From Mucilaginibacter sp. L3T2-6 (lineage in GTDB: Bacteria; Bacteroidota; Bacteroidia; Sphingobacteriales; Sphingobacteriaceae), in NCBI RefSeq assembly GCF_030519355.1, contig NZ_JAUMKC010000030.1:1-63693 (forward strand): a DNA stretch of 63,693 nt, written 5' to 3'. The notes below the pieces were generated by a model. That model was not told where the DNA came from. It did no database searches and saw only the letters and a list, made by a program, of their open reading frames with translations. Positions 1-8,281 of this stretch are shown here, in pieces. The number at the start of each line of letters is the position of its first letter. Positions within the stretch are counted from its first letter, which is position 1. A program made the position numbers and the translations under genes.

Positions 1-1
1 C

Positions 2-376
2 GGGCATATTGCATTAAGCTGGAGCCCTAACGATAAAGACATATTAACCGATGAAAAAATGGTCAGTATCGCCCAGGTATATTTGTTACGCATGAAGATA
101 CAGGACACGCAGGTTTTAATGGTACGCCATAAAGACCGGGAGCATCCGCATGTGCACATTATTTATAACCGGGTCAACCATAACGGTAAAACCATCGCCG
201 ATAACTTTCAACGGCAAAAGAGCATCAAGATTTGTAAGTCGCTCACCTTGCAGCATGGCCTGTTTATCGCGCAGGATAAGCAGAACGTTAACCGTCAGCA
301 GCTAAAGGGAATAGATAAGGTAAAGTATGAATTACACGATACCATTAAGGCGGTCAGCCAAAAGGTGTACCTATGA
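2..376 (+). CDS. Relaxase/mobilization nuclease, N-terminal catalytic part (5' end outside window)
   Basis: The open frame runs in from the left edge, so the first Met at 59 is internal. The first visible residues (GHIALSWSP) and the motif HPHVHIIYNRV carry the HxH metal-binding histidines of Bacteroidota MOBP-type relaxases, which nick DNA at oriT and lead it into the recipient cell. The upstream catalytic Tyr is not in the window. The frame stops at 376, just where the family normally continues into a linker and a C-terminal domain; that domain is found in the next frame at 373-774, overlapping by ATGA. I therefore read this as half of a relaxase, split by a frameshift or kept by translational coupling. 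Family assignment is confident; functional state is not. Confidence 0.8.
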   Translation, partial: GHIALSWSPNDKDILTDEKMVSIAQVYLLRMKIQDTQVLMVRHKDREHPHVHIIYNRVNHNGKTIADNFQRQKSIKICKSLTLQHGLFIAQDKQNVNRQQLKGIDKVKYELHDTIKAVSQKVYL

Positions 377-774
377 ATGAACTAAAGCAGGAGTTAGCGA
401 AGCAAGGCATTGGTATGCTGTATAAATACAAAAGCGGTACGCTTGAAATACAAGGTATCAGCTTTAGTAAGGGTGAGTTCAAATTTAAAGGGTCAGAATT
501 AGACCGCAGTTTAAGCTATGGCAGGTTAAGCAAGCAGATTGAGCAGCAAGCCGAGCAGAAACACGCTAAGGCGTTGGAACCATCGTTGGCAGACCAATTA
601 CGGGCAGCAATCAATAAGGATACCGGCAAAGAGCAATCCGGTCAGCAGCACAGCTTTATACCAGTAGGTTTTATACCTGTAATTACACCCGAACCTGAAC
701 CGCCCAGGAGAAAGAAAAAGAAAGGTCAGGGTCAGGACAACGATCAGGAACAAAGTCATGGCATGCACTGGTAA
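373..774 (+). CDS. Relaxase C-terminal part in a shifted frame
   Basis: This 133-residue frame starts within the ATGA overlap at the end of the catalytic half. Its opening (NELKQELAKQGIGMLYKYK, then GISFSKGEFKFKGSELDRSLSYGRL) is the region that in Bacteroidota relaxases follows the nuclease domain in the same chain. The tail is proline-rich then strongly basic (RRKKKK), as often seen at relaxase C-termini. The shift relative to the upstream frame is equivalent to -1 (or +2). Either a recent frameshift has split one gene or two coupled polypeptides are made; there is no strong ribosome site before the ATG. Homology to relaxase C-termini is from memory of the family pattern. Confidence 0.65.
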   Translation: MNELKQELAKQGIGMLYKYKSGTLEIQGISFSKGEFKFKGSELDRSLSYGRLSKQIEQQAEQKHAKALEPSLADQLRAAINKDTGKEQSGQQHSFIPVGFIPVITPEPEPPRRKKKKGQGQDNDQEQSHGMHW

Positions 775-799
775 AATTTAAATTATAAAACATTATACA

Positions 800-1417
800 A
801 TGGAAAATAAAGAAAAGACCGTCGATGATGAAATTATCGACCAATTGGTAAAACGGGTAACAGAGATGGAAAAAAAGGCGGAGAAAATACCCGACTATAC
901 GCCCCATTTCGAGGCATTAAAGGAAATTTTTAAAGTGTTTTTAGTCAAGTACAATAAAGAGAGTGCCGAGCAAATAGCCGCCATCGGGCAAATGAACATT
1001 GCTTATCCCGCCGAACAAATCCAAAAGCAGCAGACGGAAATGCGCGGCATTTTAGATGCCATTAAACAAGCCTTGCCCATCAAGGTCAAGAACTCCTTAG
1101 ATTTTAAGTCCAAAGGGGTGCTTATAGCGTTGGCCGCCATATTTATTTATCTCACAATGTCTACGGGTTTAAATATTTACCTATGGAAAGAGAATACTCA
1201 TTTGGAAGCCATTGAAGTAAAATACCGGATGATAAAGCAGGTCGCTCCCGAAATAGGTTTATGGGCTGATACCACGTATTTAAATAATCCCGGCCTTGCG
1301 GAAAAGATGGTGACAAAGTTTGAAAGTGAGGAAGAAGCGCAAAAAACCAAGAACCATCTAAAAAGGAAGGGTGATAAGTCTAACGAAAGAATTGTTGGAA
1401 AAAACAAAACTCGGTAA
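800..1417 (+). CDS. Membrane-anchored accessory mobilization protein
   Basis: A 205-residue protein beginning 25 bases after the relaxase C-terminal frame. The N-terminal 115 residues are charged and helical, probably coiled coil (repeated EK/KQ-rich segments). One transmembrane segment lies at about residues 110-127 (LIALAAIFIYLTMSTGLNIYL region). The C-terminal 70 residues are charged and end in a lysine-rich tail. Proteins of this build commonly follow relaxase genes in Bacteroidota mobile elements, and I infer a relaxosome or membrane-docking role. No coupling-protein (TraG/MobC) gene follows, so transfer would rely on another element or be lost. Confidence 0.6.
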   Translation: MENKEKTVDDEIIDQLVKRVTEMEKKAEKIPDYTPHFEALKEIFKVFLVKYNKESAEQIAAIGQMNIAYPAEQIQKQQTEMRGILDAIKQALPIKVKNSLDFKSKGVLIALAAIFIYLTMSTGLNIYLWKENTHLEAIEVKYRMIKQVAPEIGLWADTTYLNNPGLAEKMVTKFESEEEAQKTKNHLKRKGDKSNERIVGKNKTR

Positions 1418-1467
1418 AAAGGAAAAAAGAGGGCGGCCCTCTATTTTTCCTATCATCTTAAACAGCC

Positions 1468-1518
1468 GAATGAAAGCAAATCACAACGCGCGAAGCGCGT
1501 TGTGATTTGCTTTCATTC
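1468..1518. repeat. Perfect 24-bp inverted repeat with a 3-base loop
   Basis: Arms 1468-1491 and 1495-1518 are exact reverse complements around GAA. The stem is far longer than an ordinary terminator and carries no U-run on either side (a CTTTG follows). It lies 50 bases after the last mobilization gene. Possible roles are a bidirectional terminator, an oriT-type hairpin or a recombination site; the sequence alone does not decide. Confidence 0.9.
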
Positions 1519-1758
1519 TTTGAACAACTGATATTTGGAACAACGGCCATCATAGCCGTAAAAATACTCTACTTCGAATAAACGTTAAGGACGTATGAAA
1601 TGAGCCAAATTATCCACTTTTAAGAGGGAAAATTAGGGTTTGTAGTTGCGGCAAGCGGCTCCATTCTTACACCGCCAGCCTCACAGCAATGCAAACCGCG
1701 ATTGCCGTTTGCATCTGCCCCTCATTCACCATAACCGCGAAGGTAGCCCACGCGGGGA

Positions 1759-1830
1759 TAAAATGTCAAGGGTATACGGAGCGAGCCGGGTTGTCCGCTT
1801 TTCAGCGGCTGGCTCGCCCTTGACATTTTA
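1759..1830. repeat. Nested stem-loop block
   Basis: The outer stem is a perfect 14-bp inverted repeat (1759-1772 with 1817-1830). Inside it lie GCGAGCC (1781-1787) with GGCTCGC (1811-1817), and an inner CCGCT (1795-1799) / AGCGG (1804-1808) with a TTTC loop. The concentric arrangement is more than a terminator needs. In a mobilization region it fits an oriT-like or single-strand-origin structure (inference). Confidence 0.75.
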
Positions 1831-1938
1831 CCCGGCTAAGCGCTTTAGTTGCTTACATGGTGATTAAGGGACTGTCGTTCTTTAGACCAAAAGACGAACA
1901 GCAGGGCGAACAAATAGGCTTTTTTATATTAAAAAGAT

Positions 1939-1958
1939 TTGTTATATTTGTATAACAA
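1939..1958 (+). promoter_or_regulatory. Promoter-like TATATTTG inside an 8-bp dyad
   Basis: TTGTTATA (1939-1946) and TATAACAA (1951-1958) flank TTTG. TATATTTG (1943-1950) matches the Bacteroidota -7 element TAnnTTTG. The overlap of dyad and -7 element suggests a repressor-controlled promoter. The next gene starts only at 2623, but a strong terminator ends about 200 bases downstream. Confidence 0.4.
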
Positions 1959-2140
1959 GTTCATTGACTATCTGTTACGAGTGCTTTAGTGATATAAAGT
2001 CAACTAAATGAAGTCTAATAAAATGAGACCCATTCGGTTACCATTTTCACAGCTTAACTTGATAACTATATTATAATCAACGTATTAAGGAGCAAGATAA
2101 TCATCCTGCCATCCCGACGAAAGCGATACCAATCGAAGTC

Positions 2141-2183
2141 AAGAACCCGCAAATCACACTGATTTGCGGGTTCTTTGTTTTTG
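2141..2183 (+). terminator. Rho-independent terminator with no gene in front of it
   Basis: Perfect 16-bp arms (2141-2156 and 2160-2175) around CAC, followed by TGTTTTTGTTT. It reads on the plus strand. The nearest upstream gene ends 720 bases before, so it may end a small RNA starting near 1957 or close the mobile element. Confidence 0.8.
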
Positions 2184-2499
2184 TTTCCCACCAAAAAACA
2201 CCAATCAATATCAAGGAAGATGAGGGATCGAGCTTGATAATTGTAATACGAGGTTTGATGAGAAAGTGATTTTTTCAGTTTGCGCCTAATTATATTAACA
2301 AATTAGGGTTTTGTATTTTAGTGTGAAACCGCGGATCGGCGCGTTTCGTTATCTGTTTAAATCTCGCCAGAATACCAGGTTAACAATTGCTGTTATAACC
2401 ACACTTTAAGCTTAGTACGTATATTTTTGAAAGAGGAAAAAAACTATTTCTCCTAAAACAATTTCTGGAAAATTCCATTTAACAGGAGGCCGGATAAAT

Positions 2500-2580
2500 A
2501 TGGCTATTGCCTATGTGATAAAAATTTCATACTATTATAATATTTTAATAATTTCGATACATTCTGTCGCTATTATTTAA
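2500..2580 (+). CDS. Possible 26-residue hydrophobic leader peptide
   Basis: ATG at 2500 is preceded by AGGAGG (2484-2489) at 10 bases' distance, a good Shine-Dalgarno site that is unusual in this phylum. The peptide is Ile/Tyr-rich (begins MAIAYVIKISYYYN) and stops directly before base 2581. It lies 42 bases upstream of the hybrid kinase start. It could be a leader peptide or chance; composition follows the AT-rich local DNA. Confidence 0.25.
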   Translation: MAIAYVIKISYYYNILIISIHSVAII

Positions 2581-2622
2581 TTGTCGACATCTGCCTTTAT
2601 TACATTTTCCAAAACCTTTCTT

Positions 2623-5600
2623 ATGAAAGACGACATTTTAGAAAAAATTTTAGACGAAACCGCCGTTGTAAATGATTACCCCGGTGACACCCTGGATGTT
2701 AAAGAACTGCTGAAAGTTCTTTCGCTCGTTAAAAGTGGGAGGCTGAATGTGCGAATGCCGGTAACGCAAGCGGGCATTAACGGCCGCATCTGCGAGGTGT
2801 TAAATGACATCATCGATATGAATGAGCGCTTTGTAGCCGAGATATCTGCGGCGGAAGCTACGATCGGCAAGCGCGGAAACCTTTCAAAAAGAATTGAACT
2901 TCCCGAGGCAAAAGGGCAGTGGGCCAGCGGCGTTAATTCGCTAAATAACCTGATTGAGGACCTTACCTCGCCAACGCTGGAAATTGCGGGCATGATTAAC
3001 TCGGTGGCTAACGGCGACTTGTCTAAACACATACCTCTCGAAATAAAAGGACACCCTTTGAAAGGCGAGTTTTTGCGTATCGCCAAAGAATCAAACCAAA
3101 TGCTTTCCAAATTACAGCTATTCTCTATGGAGGTAACACGGGTGGCCCGACAGGTTGGATCGGAGGGTAAATTGGGAGAGCAGGCCAAAATTAAGGGAGT
3201 TGCGGGCGTATGGGCAGAATTGACCGACTCGGTGAACCAGATGGCAGGTAACCTAACCGCGCAAGTGCGTAATGTAGCTGCGGTGACAACAGCGGTAGCA
3301 AAGGGCGATTTATCCCGCAAGATTACCGTAGAAGCGAAGGGTGAGATACTGGAGCTGAAGAACACCATTAACACCATGGTTGACCAGTTGAATTCATTTT
3401 CTTCGGAGGTTACGCGCGTGGCGCTCGAGGTGGGTACCGAAGGTAAGTTAGGCGGGCAGGCCAAAGTGCCAGGTGTGGCAGGGACGTGGAAGGATCTCAC
3501 TGACTCCGTAAACCGCATGGCCGGTAACCTGACGTCTCAGGTACGTAACATAGCTGGTGTAACCACTGCGGTGGCTAACGGAGATTTATCCAAGAAGATC
3601 ACGGTTGACGTAAAAGGTGAAATGCTGGAGCTCAAGAAGACTATCAACACGATGGTGGATCAGCTGAACTCCTTTGCATCCGAAGTAACGCGCGTGGCCC
3701 TTGAAGTAGGTACAGAAGGTAAACTTGGCGGCCAGGCCCGCGTGAAGGGAGTTGGCGGTGTATGGAAGGACCTTACCGACTCCGTTAACCAGATGGGAAG
3801 TAACCTTACCGACCAGGTACGAAATATTGCGGGGGTAACCACAGCGGTAGCCAAAGGCGATCTTTCCCGGAAGATCACAGTTGATGCAAAAGGCGAATTG
3901 CTTGAATTGAAAAACACCATTAACACCATGGTAGACCAGTTGAACTCCTTTTCATCAGAAGTTACACGCGTTGCGCGCGAGGTTGGCTCGGAAGGGCAGC
4001 TCGGTGGACAGGCTAACGTGCCTGGGGTAGGTGGTACGTGGAAGGACTTAACAGATTCGGTAAACCAGATGGCGGGTAACCTCACCGGCCAGGTGCGCAA
4101 TATAGCCGAAGTGACCACTGCGGTAGCAAAAGGTGACCTGTCAAAAAAAATTACGGTTGACGTTCAGGGCGAGATGCTGGAGCTTAAGATCACTATTAAC
4201 ACAATGGTGGATCAGCTTAATTCATTCGGTTCCGAAGTAACTCGTGTGGCGCGTGAGGTGGGTTCCGAAGGCCAATTGGGCGGGCAGGCCAATGTGCCTG
4301 GGGTAGGCGGAACTTGGAAGGATTTAACCGATTCGGTTAACAAAATGGCAGATAATCTAACCTCGCAGGTGCGTAACATTGCCGAAGTGACCACCGCAGT
4401 AGCGAAAGGCGACTTATCACGTAAAATCACTGTTAATGCTAAGGGCGAGCTGCTGGAGCTGAAGGATACCATCAATACCATGGTTGATCAATTGCGAGGT
4501 TTTGCATCGGAGGTAACCCGCGTAGCACGTGAGGTTGGCTCTGAAGGACAGCTTGGCGGTCAGGCCAACGTGCCGGGTGTAGATGGTACCTGGAAGGATT
4601 TAACAGATTCGGTAAATAAAATGGCAGGTAACTTAACGGCGCAACTACGAAACATCGCCGATGTATCCATTGCCATCGCGAACGGCGATTTGTCCAAAAA
4701 GATTACCGTTGACGTTAGGGGAGAAATTTTGCAGCTTAAAGAAACCATTAACACCATGGTTGATCAGTTGCGTGGCTTTGCATCAGAAGTAACGCGCGTG
4801 GCCCGCGAAGTGGGTACGGATGGTAACCTGGGCGGCCAGGCATTTGTGCCGGGTGTTGCCGGTACCTGGAAGGACTTAACGGACTCTGTTAACCAGATGT
4901 CGAGTAATTTAACATCGCAGGTGCGAAACATAGCTGAGGTTACAAAAGCGGTGGCGAGCGGCGACTTGTCTAAAACTGTGATCATCGACGTAAAAGGTGA
5001 GATCATGGATTTGAAGAACACCATTAATACGATGGTGGACCAACTTAACTCCTTCGCATCAGAAGTAACCCGCGTTGCCCGCGAGGTAGGCACGGAGGGC
5101 AAATTAGGCGGACAGGCACACGTACAGGGCGTTGCGGGTACCTGGAAGGATTTAACGGACTCAGTAAACCAGATGGCATCGAACCTAACCGGTCAGATAC
5201 GCGGTATTGCGAAAGTTGCAACGGGCATTGCGAAAGGAAATCTAAAGCAGCGCTTATCAATAAACGCGTTGGGCGAAGTGGCGCAACTTACAGATACCAT
5301 TAACGAGATGATTGACACGCTGGCTGTGTTTGCCGACGAGGTTACAACGGTTGCGCGTGAGGTGGGTGTTCAGGGCCGCCTTGGTGGTCAGGCCAGCGTG
5401 CCGGGCGCTTCGGGTACCTGGAAAGATTTGACGGAGAACGTGAACCAGCTGGCGCAGAACTTAACCGTGCAGGTTCGGTCAATATCTGAGGTTGCATCGG
5501 CGGTGACCAAGGGAGACCTTACCCGTACCATTCGTGTGGAAGCAAAAGGCGAGCTTGAGGCTTTGAAAGACACTATTAACCAAATGATTGCCAACCTGAA

Positions 5601-8274
5601 GGGCACTACGTTAAGAAACCATGAGCAGGACTGGTTAAAGTCAAACCTGGCTAAGTTTGCCCAAATGCTGCAGGGACAACGGGATAGAAATGCAGTGGCC
5701 AATAAGGTGTTGTCTGAATTGGCAGAACTGGTAAATGCCCGCTACGGTGCATTCTATATCTTAAAACAAGGTGACAGTTCGGAAGAGCCGAAGTTGAAAC
5801 TGTTTGCCGGCTATGCGCAGAAAAGCCGGAAGCTTATTGATCAGGAGTTTTCGCTTAGCGAGGGCCTGGTTGGGCAATGCGCCACAGATAAAGAACGTAT
5901 CCGGCTCGCCAATGTACCTAATGAATACCTGCAAATCAGCTCAGGTATCGGCAGTGCCGCGCCTATAGATTTGGTAATATTACCGGTGCTTTTTGAAAAT
6001 AATGTTAAGGCCGTTATCGAGTTAGCGTCGTTTGAGAACTTCAGCGATACACACATTGACTTCCTGGATCAGTTAACCGAAAGTATTGGTATTGTGTTAA
6101 ATAATATTGAGACAAACACCCGTACGGAAGAACTGCTGAAACAATCGCAATCACTAGCCGGAGAACTTTCTGCACAGCAGGAAGAATTACGACGTGCTAA
6201 CGATGAACTGCATGATAAAGGACGCTCTTTGGAAGAAAAGGCCGAGCAATTGACACTGACATCTAAGTATAAGTCGGAATTCCTGGCTAATATGTCGCAT
6301 GAATTGCGGACGCCGTTGAATAGTTTATTAATATTGGCGCAGCAGCTTTTTGAAAATCCGGAGGGCAATCTGACGGAAAAACAGCGCATGTTTGCTAAAA
6401 CCATACACTCATGCGGTAATGACCTGATCCAACTGATTAACGATATCCTCGACCTGTCAAAAATAGAATCAGGGGTTATTGCGGCCGATGTTATGCCTGT
6501 AGGATTTAAGGAGATCACCGCATTTGCAGAATCTACCTTTAAGCCTATTTCGGAGGCCAAGAGCTTAAAATTTGACATTGAAGTGCAAAACGGCCTGCCG
6601 GACATGATGGAGACCGATATGCAGCGCTTAAACCAGATCTTGAAAAACCTGCTTTCAAATGCGTTTAAGTTTACAGAAAAAGGCGGTGTAAAGCTGAATA
6701 TTTTCAAGCCGGGGCCGGGCCAGGAAAATCCGCTGAGCCACACCGAATCGGTAATAGCATTTTCAATCGAAGACTCGGGTATCGGCATTTCGGCAAACAC
6801 ACAGGGAATTATCTTCGAAGCATTCCAGCAGGCGGAAGGTTCAACCAGCCGTAAATACGGCGGTACGGGCCTGGGGCTTTCAATAAGTAAAGGCTTTGCA
6901 GAATTGCTGGGCGGCACAATAACGGTACGGAGCGAATTAGGAAAAGGAAGCGTATTTACCCTTTACCTGCCCTTGAAATATAAGCAGGAAAAAGCCACTC
7001 CCGCTAAGATTAAAGAGGCTCACCCGATGCCGCATTTACGCACCAGCACAATTGACGCCACAGAACTGGCCATAGATGACGACCGGCACAACATAACCGC
7101 CGAAGACAAAGTATTATTAGTTGTTGAAGATGATTTGCGGTTCACTAAAATACTGATCGATAAGGCACATGACTTTAAGCTAAAGGTTGTGGTTGCCATC
7201 ACTTATCTTGAAATATTTGATAACATTATTAAGCACAATCCGGTTGCAATTACGCTGGATGTGAATATGCCTGAATCAAACGGATGGAAATTATTGAAAC
7301 TGCTTAAAACTGATCCCAATTTAAGGCATATCCCTGTCCATGTGATATCGGGGGAAGAAAATAAGGTGATGGCCCTTAAGCTTGGTGCACGATCATTTAA
7401 TTTAAAACCACTTTCAAACTCTACGCTGGATGAATTGATTACCGGCATCGTTAGTTTCAAGGAAGCCGCTAAAAAGAAGGTGTTGATTATCGAAGACAAC
7501 ATTGCAGAATTGCAGCGGCTGACGGAGTTAATTACGAACGACCGGATTGAGGTGTTCAGCGCGACGACCGCCAAAAAAGGCTTAATGGTGCTGAAGAAGG
7601 AACTATTTGATTGTGTGATATTAGACTACGCGTTACCTGATGCTAATGGCCTTGAGTTATTAAATGAAATTAATTTGTTAAAGCAGCCGCAAACAACTAT
7701 TATTTTACACTCAGCACGCGACTTTACTCAAGACGAACTTATACAATTAAAGCGTTTAAATCATAAGATCATCAGTAAGACCCCTTTATCGCATATTATG
7801 CTGCTGGATGAAATTTTGGTATTGCTTCATATTGATAAAAAGCATGTAAGCGCCGAAAAACTGAGAATGATCGATGATATACGGCCTAAAAATGATGTGC
7901 TGGATAACAAAAAAGTTTTGGTGGTGGATGATGACGTAAGAAACCTTTTTGCTCTAACGGCGGTTTTTGAGCGCTCGAAGATAGACGTAATTACAGCGGA
8001 AAGCGGCCGTGAAGCACTTGAAATTTTAAACAAAGACAAAAATATCGATATTGTGCTGATGGATATTATGATGCCGGAGATGGATGGTTATGAAACCATA
8101 CAGATCATCCGTAAAGAACCTAGGCACAAGAGTTTGCCGATAATAGCGGTAACTGCCAAGGCCATGATGGGCGACAGGCAAAAATGCATAGCATCAGGCG
8201 CATCAGATTATATTACTAAACCCGTTAAAACGGAGCAGCTGCTGTCGCTAATGCGCGTATGGCTGATTAAATAG
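2623..8274 (+). CDS. Poly-HAMP hybrid histidine kinase with three receiver domains (group III/Nik1-like)
   Basis: I start at ATG 2623; the frame is open to TTG 2581 but the extra 14 residues add no domain. The 1,883-residue protein has no signal or membrane segment, so it is cytosolic. Order: degenerate HAMP-like region (about 20-170), nine 92-residue double-HAMP units (from residue 170 to about 997, cores TRVAxEVG, WKDLTDSVN, KGDLSxKITV), a GAF-like domain (about 1030-1155), a coiled coil, HisKA with SHELRTP (phospho-His 1226), HATPase (N box NLLSNAFKF, DSGIGI, GTGLGLS), then three REC domains with phosphoacceptor motifs LDVNMP, LDYALP and MDIMMP. The layout matches fungal group III osmosensing kinases (Nik1/Os-1) and their bacterial relatives. 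The downstream receiver-led kinase begins 7 bases after the stop, so the two probably form one phosphorelay. The ligand is unknown. Confidence 0.93.
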   Translation: MKDDILEKILDETAVVNDYPGDTLDVKELLKVLSLVKSGRLNVRMPVTQAGINGRICEVLNDIIDMNERFVAEISAAEATIGKRGNLSKRIELPEAKGQWASGVNSLNNLIEDLTSPTLEIAGMINSVANGDLSKHIPLEIKGHPLKGEFLRIAKESNQMLSKLQLFSMEVTRVARQVGSEGKLGEQAKIKGVAGVWAELTDSVNQMAGNLTAQVRNVAAVTTAVAKGDLSRKITVEAKGEILELKNTINTMVDQLNSFSSEVTRVALEVGTEGKLGGQAKVPGVAGTWKDLTDSVNRMAGNLTSQVRNIAGVTTAVANGDLSKKITVDVKGEMLELKKTINTMVDQLNSFASEVTRVALEVGTEGKLGGQARVKGVGGVWKDLTDSVNQMGSNLTDQVRNIAGVTTAVAKGDLSRKITVDAKGELLELKNTINTMVDQLNSFSSEVTRVAREVGSEGQLGGQANVPGVGGTWKDLTDSVNQMAGNLTGQVRNIAEVTTAVAKGDLSKKITVDVQGEMLELKITINTMVDQLNSFGSEVTRVAREVGSEGQLGGQANVPGVGGTWKDLTDSVNKMADNLTSQVRNIAEVTTAVAKGDLSRKITVNAKGELLELKDTINTMVDQLRGFASEVTRVAREVGSEGQLGGQANVPGVDGTWKDLTDSVNKMAGNLTAQLRNIADVSIAIANGDLSKKITVDVRGEILQLKETINTMVDQLRGFASEVTRVAREVGTDGNLGGQAFVPGVAGTWKDLTDSVNQMSSNLTSQVRNIAEVTKAVASGDLSKTVIIDVKGEIMDLKNTINTMVDQLNSFASEVTRVAREVGTEGKLGGQAHVQGVAGTWKDLTDSVNQMASNLTGQIRGIAKVATGIAKGNLKQRLSINALGEVAQLTDTINEMIDTLAVFADEVTTVAREVGVQGRLGGQASVPGASGTWKDLTENVNQLAQNLTVQVRSISEVASAVTKGDLTRTIRVEAKGELEALKDTINQMIANLKGTTLRNHEQDWLKSNLAKFAQMLQGQRDRNAVANKVLSELAELVNARYGAFYILKQGDSSEEPKLKLFAGYAQKSRKLIDQEFSLSEGLVGQCATDKERIRLANVPNEYLQISSGIGSAAPIDLVILPVLFENNVKAVIELASFENFSDTHIDFLDQLTESIGIVLNNIETNTRTEELLKQSQSLAGELSAQQEELRRANDELHDKGRSLEEKAEQLTLTSKYKSEFLANMSHELRTPLNSLLILAQQLFENPEGNLTEKQRMFAKTIHSCGNDLIQLINDILDLSKIESGVIAADVMPVGFKEITAFAESTFKPISEAKSLKFDIEVQNGLPDMMETDMQRLNQILKNLLSNAFKFTEKGGVKLNIFKPGPGQENPLSHTESVIAFSIEDSGIGISANTQGIIFEAFQQAEGSTSRKYGGTGLGLSISKGFAELLGGTITVRSELGKGSVFTLYLPLKYKQEKATPAKIKEAHPMPHLRTSTIDATELAIDDDRHNITAEDKVLLVVEDDLRFTKILIDKAHDFKLKVVVAITYLEIFDNIIKHNPVAITLDVNMPESNGWKLLKLLKTDPNLRHIPVHVISGEENKVMALKLGARSFNLKPLSNSTLDELITGIVSFKEAAKKKVLIIEDNIAELQRLTELITNDRIEVFSATTAKKGLMVLKKELFDCVILDYALPDANGLELLNEINLLKQPQTTIILHSARDFTQDELIQLKRLNHKIISKTPLSHIMLLDEILVLLHIDKKHVSAEKLRMIDDIRPKNDVLDNKKVLVVDDDVRNLFALTAVFERSKIDVITAESGREALEILNKDKNIDIVLMDIMMPEMDGYETIQIIRKEPRHKSLPIIAVTAKAMMGDRQKCIASGASDYITKPVKTEQLLSLMRVWLIK
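3130..5613 (+). repeat. Nine tandem 276-bp repeats encoding double-HAMP units
   Basis: The codon for Glu of EVTRVA (EVTTVA in the last unit) recurs at 3130, 3406, 3682, 3958, 4234, 4510, 4786, 5062 and 5338, an exact 276-base period. Units 2 to 8 are very similar in protein and fairly similar in DNA, units 1 and 9 are more diverged. Synonymous differences show the array is not newly amplified, but homologous slippage could still change the copy number in frame. Confidence 0.95.
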
Positions 8275-8281
8275 CTAAAAA

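Larger units (their letters stand above)
1418..2499. other. Non-coding tail of the mobile element with several hairpins
   Basis: Over 1 kb with no convincing gene. It holds a near-continuous 51-base palindrome (1468-1518), a nested stem-loop block (1759-1830), a dyad over a TATATTTG promoter-like motif (1939-1958) and a strong terminator (2141-2183). The density of secondary structure next to mobilization genes suggests oriT, element end or regulatory RNA functions, but I see no pair of direct repeats that would mark the element boundary and no tRNA target. Confidence 0.6.

Noticed and set aside
1646..1867. 73-codon plus-strand frame in the mobile-element tail
   Set aside because: It runs through the nested stem-loops, has no motif and no promoter, and its codon pattern looks random.
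2101..2183. tRNA gene as integration site at the element end
   Set aside because: The stem at 2141-2175 is a terminator; there is no cloverleaf or T-arm motif, and no direct repeat marks a boundary.
2676..8039. Many long minus-strand frames opposite the hybrid kinase
   Set aside because: They mirror the plus-strand HAMP repeats with the same 276-base period and share no known domain; shadows of the real gene.
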